A stretch of 6,739 nt of DNA, from the NCBI GenBank assembly GCA_022013235.1, contig JAKLQR010000132.1, forward strand, positions 1 through 6,739, given 5' to 3'. The stretch comes from Thermodesulfovibrionales bacterium (GTDB lineage Bacteria; Nitrospirota; Thermodesulfovibrionia; Thermodesulfovibrionales; SM23-35). Both the position numbers and the translations under genes were made by a program. The notes beneath the pieces were generated by a model. That model was not told where the DNA came from. It made no database searches and saw only the letters and a program-made list of their open reading frames with translations. This document shows, in pieces, positions 1 to 5,385 of the stretch (within the stretch, counting starts at the first letter, position 1; every line of letters begins with the position of its first letter).

Positions 1-96
1 AGGCCATAAACGTTGTACTTCAGAGAACACAGCCAATAAGGCAGGATAACTTTGAATTTGGCAAAAAAGGGGTAATGGAAAATAGGATTTAACTAA

Positions 97-276
97 CTGA
101 AAACATTAGAGAAAGTAGGTTTTGTTACGTATAGCGCGGTGAAAGAGTTGCTCGGACACAAGACTATTACAATGACCATGAGATATGCTCATCACTATCC
201 TGAAAGTCTGAGGTCAAGTATTGAAGTGCTCGACATCTGCTACAATTCTGCTACATTTTGCGAAATGAGTGTTTGA
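97..276 (+). pseudogene. Tyrosine recombinase (phage-type integrase), C-terminal remnant
   Basis: An open stretch between the stop at 94-96 and the TGA at 274-276 encodes the end of a tyrosine recombinase. The readable part includes VKELLGHKTITMTMRYAHH. LGHK supplies the conserved second histidine box, and the tyrosine of RYAH is in the position of the nucleophile that attacks DNA in this family. The earlier catalytic box (HxLRHTFA type) and the rest of the roughly 300-400 residue protein are missing. Upstream, 1-96 has stops in every forward frame and I recognise nothing there; a frame ending at 90-92 could be the tail of some other gene, but 29 codons are too few to say. The stub has no plausible start or ribosome binding site except a GTG at 139, so it is almost certainly non-functional. 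It lies 33 bp before a tRNA gene, a common setting for integrative elements. Confidence 0.8.
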
Positions 277-302
277 CCAAACGCCTGAAAATCATTTAAA
301 AT
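273..302 (+). promoter_or_regulatory. Candidate sigma70-type promoter for tRNA-Leu
   Basis: TTGACC (273-278) and TAAAAT (297-302) are separated by 18 bp. Transcription would start near 308-310, at the first base of the tRNA. The -35 box overlaps the stop codon of the integrase remnant. The match is reasonable but short motifs in A/T-rich DNA arise by chance, and no other promoter for the tRNA is obvious. Confidence 0.4.
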
Positions 303-309
303 CAACGAT

Positions 310-396
310 GCCGGAGTGGCGGAATTGGCAGACGCAAGGGACTTAAAATCCCTCGCCAGAAATGGTGTACCGGTTCAAGTCCGGTCTCCGGTACCA
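310..396 (+). tRNA. tRNA-Leu (anticodon UAA)
   Basis: An 87-nt class II tRNA folds completely. The acceptor stem is GCCGGAG (310-316) with CTCCGGT (386-392), including a terminal G-U pair. The discriminator base is A393 and CCA is encoded at 394-396. The anticodon stem AGGGA/TCCCT (337-341, 349-353) encloses the loop CTTAAAA with anticodon TAA at 344-346. The T arm is ACCGG/CCGGT around TTCAAGT (369-385). The long variable arm (about 354-368) and the GGCGGAATTGGCAGACGC-type D region are typical of leucine tRNAs. It reads UUA and, by wobble, UUG codons. The 3' end is only 8 bp from the 3' end of the convergent small membrane gene. Confidence 0.97.
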
Positions 397-404
397 AAAA
401 AACC

Positions 405-602
405 TCATTCATTCTTCTTTTTCCCTTTTTTCTTGAGAAAAGAAATGAGCAGCACGATTGCAATAATTAGAATGAGGAATTTCCCCATGAGGGCACCAAG
501 TGAACCAATCGTTCTCAATCCGACCTGTGTTATTGTCTTGCCGAAGAGAAGGATGAGGACGATGCCACCGATGAGAAGAGCAATTTTCTGATACTTGTTC
601 AT
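405..602 (-). CDS. Small two-helix membrane protein, function unknown
   Basis: This 65-residue protein has two hydrophobic segments, about residues 7-26 (IALLIGGIVLILLFGKTITQ) and 41-57 (FLILIIAIVLLISFL), joined by a short glycine-containing loop. It ends in a lysine-rich tail (KKKGKKKNE). By the positive-inside rule the tail is probably cytoplasmic, with both ends inside. I do not recognise a family. Its ATG (600-602) overlaps the thiL TGA in an ATGA arrangement, and GGGAAGG (611-617) lies 8 bp upstream inside thiL as a ribosome binding site. This supports real, translationally coupled expression with thiL. It is followed closely by the convergent tRNA-Leu, with no clear hairpin terminator between them. 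The coupling does not establish a role in thiamine metabolism. Confidence 0.7.
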   Translation of the reverse strand: MNKYQKIALLIGGIVLILLFGKTITQVGLRTIGSLGALMGKFLILIIAIVLLISFLKKKGKKKNE

Positions 603-1624
603 GGTAAAGGCCTTCCCTTTCCCTGAGAGATAAAATGCTGATACCCGGCTGCCGAAAAAGGTTTTTCCTTTCCTGAGAGATCGACGATCACCCGCTTTGA
701 TTCGGTGATCTCTCCGATAGCGAACGCATTGATCTTCTTTTTTCCGGGTGCAGTAAAGAGGAGTTCATAATCCTCGCCTCCTGACAGTGCGAATTGCACC
801 GGCGCAATCCCCGTCTCTGTTGCTGCTTTACGCAATTGGGGAGAAAGAGGGATCCTGTCGAGAAATATCCGTGCGCCAACCTTGCTCTCATCGCAGAGTC
901 TCGACAGATCGATGAGCAGGCCGTCGCTGATGTCGATCATTGAAGTAGCATACCGGACAAATTTATTTGGGTTTCGGACGACAGGCATGAGATGCTTTTT
1001 GATGAGCGGTTCGGAAATCCTCCGGGGCACCCTTGCCCCCCCTGTGCTCCCCCCCTTGACAAGGGAGGGATGAGGGGGCGATGTCCTCTTTATTTTCTTT
1101 AGCAATTCAAGGCCGCAGGCAGAATCCCCGAGGGTTCCGGTGGTATAGACCGTATCACCGGCCTTTGCACCGGAGCGATGGATTACCTTTTTCCCATATC
1201 CAATACACGTCGCGCAGAGCGACATGTCCCTTTGTGTTGCAGAAATGTCACCGCCGATGAGTTTTATTGCATAGAGGCGGAGTGCGTCATGAATACCATC
1301 GAAAAAGGAAGTGATAAATGCCATATCGGTATTTTTTCTCACTGCGGTATTCAGGAGGAGATACGCCGGGGTACCGCCCATTGCAAAGATATCACTTACA
1401 TTCACAGAGACTAGTTTGAAACCGAGCTGATAGGGGGTCGTAAAACGGAGATCGAAGTGGACCCTTTCCACCATCATGTCGGTAGTTACAAGAAGGTGTT
1501 GCACCCGTGGTTTCAGAACAGCCGCGTCGTCACCGATTCCGGTAAGAACATCCTTCGACCTGCTGATAAACCTGGTTCTGATATAGTCCAGGAGTCCAAG
1601 TTCGCCGATGTGAGAAAGTTTCAT
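599..1624 (-). CDS. thiL: Thiamine-monophosphate kinase
   Basis: ThiL phosphorylates thiamine monophosphate with ATP to give thiamine diphosphate, the last step of cofactor synthesis, in the cytoplasm. The family motifs are all present in order: GIGDDAAVL (29-37), the TTDMMVERVHF segment (47-57), VNVSDIFAMGGTP (74-86), LIGGDIS (122-128), TGTLGDSACGLELL (162-175), DISDGLLIDLSRL (241-253) and ALSGGEDYELLFT (289-301). The acidic residues of these motifs bind Mg-ATP in the family. At 341 residues it is slightly longer than the usual 310-330. The excess is a Pro/Gly-rich stretch at about 182-200, encoded by a palindromic repeat (see 1028-1078), in a region variable between homologues. No good Shine-Dalgarno precedes the ATG at 1622-1624, but the N-terminus matches the family. 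It is coupled to the downstream small membrane gene by a 4-bp overlap. Confidence 0.95.
   Translation of the reverse strand: MKLSHIGELGLLDYIRTRFISRSKDVLTGIGDDAAVLKPRVQHLLVTTDMMVERVHFDLRFTTPYQLGFKLVSVNVSDIFAMGGTPAYLLLNTAVRKNTDMAFITSFFDGIHDALRLYAIKLIGGDISATQRDMSLCATCIGYGKKVIHRSGAKAGDTVYTTGTLGDSACGLELLKKIKRTSPPHPSLVKGGSTGGARVPRRISEPLIKKHLMPVVRNPNKFVRYATSMIDISDGLLIDLSRLCDESKVGARIFLDRIPLSPQLRKAATETGIAPVQFALSGGEDYELLFTAPGKKKINAFAIGEITESKRVIVDLSGKEKPFSAAGYQHFISQGKGRPLP
1028..1078. repeat. G/C-rich palindromic repeat inserted in frame in thiL
   Basis: On the plus strand this begins CACCCTTGCCCCCCC and ends with a palindrome centred on CCCTTGACAAGGG (1054-1066) followed by AGGGATGAGGGGG. Its arms match the outer arms of the repeat pair at 1661-1752: CACCCTTGCCC is shared exactly (reverse complement of 1733-1743), and CCCCCTCA occurs in both. 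In the thiL reading frame it encodes about residues 182-200, S-P-P-H-P-S-L-V-K-G-G-S-T-G-G followed by A-R-V-P. No frameshift or stop results. The base composition (runs of C and G) differs sharply from the surrounding gene, which supports insertion rather than normal divergence. Confidence 0.75.
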
Positions 1625-1660
1625 TGGATTTATAGTTAGGTTCTCAAAATTTTATTGACA

Positions 1661-1752
1661 TTTCACCCTCTCCCAACCCTCCCCCCTCAAGGGGGAGGAA
1701 TAAATTCTACTCCCCTCTCCCCCGGAGGGAGAGGGCAAGGGTGAGGGGGAAC
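1661..1752. repeat. Inverted pair of G/C-rich palindromic repeats (REP/BIME-like)
   Basis: Two related units face each other between lon and thiL. The left unit contains a perfect 8-bp hairpin, CCTCCCCC (1678-1685) with GGGGGAGG (1691-1698). The right unit contains a perfect 9-bp hairpin, CCCTCTCCC (1713-1721) with GGGAGAGGG (1727-1735). The reverse complement of the right unit aligns with the left unit over about 35 bp, with a few substitutions and short gaps, so this is a diverged inverted duplication around an A/T-rich centre. No protein is encoded. Such elements are usually dispersed in many copies and can affect transcript stability or termination. A third related copy sits inside thiL. 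Confidence 0.8.
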
Positions 1753-1779
1753 GCTATATAGTGAAACCCTAAGAATAAT

Positions 1780-1819
1780 ACCTGCCTTTTTGCAGGGAAG
1801 GAGGCCGTCAGGCCTCCTT
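1780..1819 (-). terminator. Double-hairpin terminator after lon
   Basis: Three bases after the lon stop codon, a perfect 9-bp stem AAGGAGGCC/GGCCTCCTT (1798-1806 and 1811-1819) with a 4-base loop forms. In the lon direction it is followed only by TTCCC, a poor U tract. A second hairpin, CCTGC/GCAGG (1781-1785 and 1792-1796), comes next and is followed by TATTATTCTT, a better U-rich run. Together they probably terminate lon, perhaps incompletely. Read on the plus strand the first stem is followed by TTTTCTTATTTTC, so it could also stop transcripts from the other direction. Confidence 0.65.
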
Positions 1820-1822
1820 TTC

Positions 1823-4240
1823 TTATTTTCTTTTCTTCGACGGCCGCTTACTCTGAGAAGGTTTCTTGAGTTTGCCCTGATTGCCCTTCTTCAGGGCAAC
1901 TTTGAGCACATCGTCCATAGTTTCGGCAAAGACAAACTCCATATCCTTCTTGATATATTTCGGAATGTCCTCAAGGTCCTTTCGGTTCCTCTCAGGGATA
2001 ATGACTCTGTTGATACCCATCCTCTTGGCTGCGAGCGTTTTTTCCTTCAGCCCGCCGATCGGGAGAACTCTCCCCCTGAGTGTCACTTCTCCGGTCATTG
2101 CAGTGTTTTTGTTCACCGGCCTGCCGGTAAGTGCCGAGGCAATCGCTGTCGCCATGGTAATCCCTGCCGAGGGTCCGTCTTTGGGTGTCGCGCCTGCCGG
2201 CACATGGATATGGAGATCGGTTTTTGAGTATATGTCGTCGTGAATACCGAGGACTTTTGATTTGGACCTTACGTAACTCAGGGCAGCCTGTGCAGACTCT
2301 TTCATAACTTCTCCGAGCTGACCGGTAAGAGTGAGATTCCCTTTGCCCTTCATTGTCGTTGCTTCAACATAAATGATATCGCCCCCTGTTTCCGTCCACG
2401 CAAGTCCGGTAGAGACGCCGATTTCATCTTTCTGCATTTCTTCTTCAGGGAGATATTTGGGGACTCCCAGATATTTATGCAGGTTCTGAACACTGGCGAT
2501 GAATGTTTTGTCCTGCCCCTCTGCTATCCTTTTCGCTACCTTTCTGCAGAGGTTTGCAATTTCCCGCTCGAGATTTCTCACACCGGCCTCCCGGGTATAT
2601 TGGGAAATAAGGGTAAAAAGGCCCTGGTCGGTAATTTTCAGTACTTTGCTGCTGATGCCATGCTCTTCGAGTTGTTTCGGAATCAGATAGTTCCTGGCAA
2701 TCCCCTGTTTTTCTTCTGTGGTATAACCGGAAAGATAAATTATTTCCATGCGGTCCCTCAAGGGACTAGGTATTGTATCAACGAGATTCCCCGTGGTGAT
2801 AAACATGACCTTCGAGAGATCGAAAGGAACTGCAAGATAATGGTCCGCAAATGAATTATTCTGTTCGGGGTCAAGCACTTCAAGAAGGGCTGAAGAAGGG
2901 TCTCCCCTGAAGTCCGTTCCGATCTTGTCGATCTCGTCAAGCATGAAAACAGGGTTGTTTGTCCCGGCTGTTTTGATGCCCTGGATAATCCTCCCGGGCA
3001 GCGCTCCGACATAAGTTCTCCTGTGGCCCCTGATTTCAGCTTCATCTCTTACTCCTCCAAGAGACATACGGACAAATTCCCGCCCGAGAGCCCGCGCTAT
3101 CGATCTGCCGAGAGAGGTCTTGCCAACCCCCGGAGGTCCGATGAAGCAGATGATCGGGCCCTTCATCTTCTCCTTGAGTTTCCTCACACTAAGATATTCG
3201 AGAATACGCTCTTTTACTTTTTCAAGGTCATAGTGATCATCGTTCAGGACTTTCTCCGCAGCTTTTATGTCGAGGTTGTCCTTTGTAGATTTGGACCACG
3301 GCAATTCAACGAGCCAGTCAAGATAGGTCCTGACCGTACCGGATTCTGCACTGTCGGGGTGCATTTTTTCGAGGCGCTTGAGCTGTTTTTCCGCTTCCTT
3401 CATCACCTTTTCGGGCATTTTTGCATCTTCTATCTTTTGCTTGAACTCCTTAATCTCCTCCGCCCGTTCGTCAATATCGCCGAGTTCTTTCTGAATCGCC
3501 TTGAGCTGCTCTCTCAAAAAATACTCCCGCTGCGTTTTGTCGATCTCACCTCTCGCTTCAGACTGTATCTTCTGCTGAACCGTAAGGAGCTCGATCTCCC
3601 GCACCAGTATCTCGCTGACCCGTTTCAGTCTCTGCATCGAATCGGAGATCTCAAGTATCTCCTGTGCCTGTTCAGTTTTCAGTCCGAGGTTGGAGGCAAC
3701 GAGATCGGCAAGCCTGCCGGGTTCTTCAATATTTTCGACCACCCCCATGATATCCGGAAGGATTGACTTCCCGAGGGAAACAACTTTTTCGAGTTGTCCC
3801 TTCACATTCCGGACCTGTGCTTCATCCTCGATTGTGAGTGATTCGGATTTTTCGTCAGCTATTTTTTCTATCGACGCCTTAAAAAAGGGTTCTGTCTGCT
3901 CGAAATCGACTGCCCTGGCTTTTGTCAGTCCCTGGACGAGAATCTTTACCCTTCCGTCCGGAAGTTTGAGCATCCTCATCACAAGTGCGACCGTACCGAT
4001 TGAGAAGAGGTCTTCAGGTGCGGGAGTTTCAATGTTCAGGTCCTTTTGAGTGAGAAGCAATACCATCCTGTTGGATCCGAGGGCATGCTCTATCGCCTTG
4101 ATCGACATCTCCCTCCCGACGAACAGGGGGAGTATCATATAAGGAAATACAACTATATCCCGCACCGGGAGAACGGGCATACTATCCGGTATCTCTATTT
4201 CTTTTTCGTTCTTCTGCTCAACATCCATAACGTCAGTCAT
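1823..4240 (-). CDS. lon: ATP-dependent protease Lon (S16 family)
   Basis: Lon is a cytoplasmic homohexameric protease that unfolds damaged and some regulatory proteins with ATP and cleaves them. At 805 residues this is a full-length LonA. The N-terminal substrate-binding domain starts at VLPVRDIVVFPYMILPLFVG (23-42) and is followed by helical and coiled-coil segments up to about 360. The AAA+ module has Walker A GPPGVGKT (368-375), Walker B MLDEID (433-438) and RGHRRTYVGALPGRI (404-418). The protease domain (about 600-783) has the catalytic serine in KDGPSAG (Ser691) and lysine in GGLKEK (Lys734), with the same 43-residue spacing as the E. coli Ser679/Lys722 pair. The last 22 residues form a very basic tail (KKGNQGKLKKPSQSKRPSKKRK split over 784-805), not present in E. 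coli Lon. The gene follows galU by 15 bp and is probably co-transcribed with it; no heat-shock promoter is evident in that gap. Confidence 0.98.
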   Translation of the reverse strand: MTDVMDVEQKNEKEIEIPDSMPVLPVRDIVVFPYMILPLFVGREMSIKAIEHALGSNRMVLLLTQKDLNIETPAPEDLFSIGTVALVMRMLKLPDGRVKILVQGLTKARAVDFEQTEPFFKASIEKIADEKSESLTIEDEAQVRNVKGQLEKVVSLGKSILPDIMGVVENIEEPGRLADLVASNLGLKTEQAQEILEISDSMQRLKRVSEILVREIELLTVQQKIQSEARGEIDKTQREYFLREQLKAIQKELGDIDERAEEIKEFKQKIEDAKMPEKVMKEAEKQLKRLEKMHPDSAESGTVRTYLDWLVELPWSKSTKDNLDIKAAEKVLNDDHYDLEKVKERILEYLSVRKLKEKMKGPIICFIGPPGVGKTSLGRSIARALGREFVRMSLGGVRDEAEIRGHRRTYVGALPGRIIQGIKTAGTNNPVFMLDEIDKIGTDFRGDPSSALLEVLDPEQNNSFADHYLAVPFDLSKVMFITTGNLVDTIPSPLRDRMEIIYLSGYTTEEKQGIARNYLIPKQLEEHGISSKVLKITDQGLFTLISQYTREAGVRNLEREIANLCRKVAKRIAEGQDKTFIASVQNLHKYLGVPKYLPEEEMQKDEIGVSTGLAWTETGGDIIYVEATTMKGKGNLTLTGQLGEVMKESAQAALSYVRSKSKVLGIHDDIYSKTDLHIHVPAGATPKDGPSAGITMATAIASALTGRPVNKNTAMTGEVTLRGRVLPIGGLKEKTLAAKRMGINRVIIPERNRKDLEDIPKYIKKDMEFVFAETMDDVLKVALKKGNQGKLKKPSQSKRPSKKRK

Positions 4241-4245
4241 TGTAA

Positions 4246-4251
4246 CTCCTC
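4246..4251 (-). promoter_or_regulatory. Ribosome binding site of lon
   Basis: GAGGAG lies 5 bp before the lon ATG (4238-4240) and within the 15-bp gap after the galU TAG (4256-4258). It fixes the lon start and indicates that lon can be translated from a galU-lon message. Confidence 0.85.
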
Positions 4252-4255
4252 TATT

Positions 4256-5137
4256 CTAATGTTTTAAGCGCTCTGCAACGGCAATGATATATTCCTTCAG
4301 AGGACCGGATACTTCTGGATTTTTGAGCGCAAGATCCACAGTCGCTTTCAGATATCCGACTTTGTCTCCTGCGTCATACCTCTTACCGGTGAAAAGATAT
4401 CCGTAGAGGGTACGGCGTTTCAGGAGGCCGGCGAGTGCGTCGGTCAATTGTATTTCACCACCCTTGCCCGGGGCGAGGTTCTCAAGGATTTCAAATATGT
4501 CCGGGGTAAGAATGTAACGTCCGATAATGGCCATATCCGAAGGGGCGCTTTCCGGAGACGGCTTTTCCACAAGGTCGTGTATCCTGTACACGTTTTCTTT
4601 TTCCAGTGTTCCGGCGATCACCCCGTATCTGCTTATGTCAGACATGGGAACTTTTTCAATGGCAAGAACGGGAGCCTTGCATTCCTCGTACAAATGGATC
4701 ATATCCTTCAGCAGGGTATCATCCGGGTCGATGATATCGTCGCTGAGGAGGACAGCAACAGGTTCATCCTTGATAAATGGCCTTGCCCGGGAAATAGCAT
4801 GTCCGAGCCCCAGGGCTTCTCTCTGTCTGATATATGCGAAGTTCAGGTGACTCAACCGGTTTATCTCCTCCAGAAGCTTCTTTTTACCCGACTTCTTTAG
4901 GCTCTCTTCAAGTTTGAACGCCGCATCGAAATGGTCCTCTATCGCACGTTTGTGTTTTCCGGTAATAACGATGAACTCTTCTATGCCGCAGGCTTGTGCC
5001 TCTTCAACCGCATACTGGATCATCGGCTTATCAACAATCGGCAGCATCTCTTTCGGGGACGCTTTGGTAGCCGGAAGGAACCTTGTGCCAAGCCCTCCGG
5101 CGGGCAGAATCGCTTTTCTTACAACCTTTTCTTTCAC
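4256..5137 (-). CDS. galU: UTP--glucose-1-phosphate uridylyltransferase
   Basis: GalU makes UDP-glucose from UTP and glucose 1-phosphate in the cytoplasm; the product feeds lipopolysaccharide, exopolysaccharide and galactose metabolism. The nucleotidyltransferase signature spans residues 11-30, including the glycine-rich loop PAGGLGTRFLP and the K-x-x-P-K-E-M element. SDD (132-134) is the likely metal/nucleotide site, followed by VEKP (190-193) and GGEIQLTDAL (226-235), all typical of bacterial GalU. Its 293 residues are close to the E. coli length of 302. The start is a GTG (5135-5137), and no alternative in-frame start lies just upstream. The nearest purine-rich match (AGG, 5152-5154) is 14 bp away, too far for a normal ribosome binding site, which fits the possible leaderless promoter described at 5146-5174. 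lon follows in the same transcript. Confidence 0.96.
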   Translation of the reverse strand: MKEKVVRKAILPAGGLGTRFLPATKASPKEMLPIVDKPMIQYAVEEAQACGIEEFIVITGKHKRAIEDHFDAAFKLEESLKKSGKKKLLEEINRLSHLNFAYIRQREALGLGHAISRARPFIKDEPVAVLLSDDIIDPDDTLLKDMIHLYEECKAPVLAIEKVPMSDISRYGVIAGTLEKENVYRIHDLVEKPSPESAPSDMAIIGRYILTPDIFEILENLAPGKGGEIQLTDALAGLLKRRTLYGYLFTGKRYDAGDKVGYLKATVDLALKNPEVSGPLKEYIIAVAERLKH

Positions 5138-5145
5138 TATACTTA

Positions 5146-5174
5146 ATATTACCTGAAGGCAGGTGAGAATTCAA
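5146..5174 (-). promoter_or_regulatory. Candidate promoter for galU-lon, possibly giving a leaderless mRNA
   Basis: On the minus strand TTGAAT (5169-5174) and TAATAT (5146-5151) are separated by exactly 17 bp, a good sigma70-type match. Transcription would start about 7 bases after the -10 box, near 5139-5140, only 2-3 bases before the GTG start of galU. A promoter further upstream would provide a leader, but I see no better one in the intergenic region. Confidence 0.45.
5151..5164. promoter_or_regulatory. Inverted repeat in the galU promoter spacer (possible operator)
   Basis: ACCTG-AAGG-CAGGT is a perfect 5-bp inverted repeat lying between the proposed -35 and -10 boxes of galU. A protein bound there would block the promoter. 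The arms are short, so chance is possible, and I do not recognise the regulator. Confidence 0.3.
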
Positions 5175-5197
5175 GAAACGCGGCCGCTATATTTGCC

Positions 5198-5227
5198 TTG
5201 ACAACCACTCTCAGCAATACTTATTTT
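5198..5227 (+). promoter_or_regulatory. Candidate promoter for the triheme cytochrome gene
   Basis: A perfect -35 hexamer TTGACA (5198-5203) is followed, after 17 or 18 bp, by TTATTT or TATTTT (5221-5227), a weak -10. It points toward the cytochrome and would give a leader of about 150 bases. It lies back-to-back with the proposed galU promoter in the 248-bp divergent region 5138-5385. The leader has a few short hairpins, for example AGCATA/TATGCT at 5322-5327 and 5337-5342, but no riboswitch class I recognise. Confidence 0.4.
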
Positions 5228-5370
5228 ACAATCATACGCAGAATATTTTTCCGTATCGGGAAATACTTCCGGTACCAGACAAGTTCTCGTGAAAAAGGCC
5301 GTCCGGCTGGGATTTTACCATAGCATAGAGTTTCTTTATGCTCACCGGCGGCGATGAGAAGGATTATGAA

Positions 5371-5378
5371 AGGAGGTG
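5371..5378 (+). promoter_or_regulatory. Strong ribosome binding site of the cytochrome gene
   Basis: AGGAGGTG lies 7 bp before the ATG at 5386-5388, a near-perfect Shine-Dalgarno at good spacing. It decides the start codon and predicts high translation. Confidence 0.9.
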
Positions 5379-5385
5379 AGAAGTA

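Noticed and set aside
3..92. Open frame on the plus strand ending at TAA 90-92, possibly the tail of a gene entering from the left
   Set aside because: Only 29 codons are visible, no motif is recognisable, and the sequence is next to a decayed element, so it cannot be supported as a gene.
1629..1659. Possible thiL promoter with TATAAA just before the start codon, and TTGACA at 1654-1659 on the plus strand
   Set aside because: The TATAAA has no -35 partner at a sensible distance and would start transcription inside the start codon; the TTGACA points away from any gene.
1661..1752. CRISPR-like or tandem array interpretation of the C/G-rich repeats
   Set aside because: There are only two inverted, diverged units without regular spacers; palindromic dispersed repeats explain them better.
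3023..3766. A 247-codon plus-strand frame opposite lon
   Set aside because: It lies wholly inside lon, which has complete motifs; the frame has no ribosome binding site or recognisable domain and is a shadow of lon codon usage.
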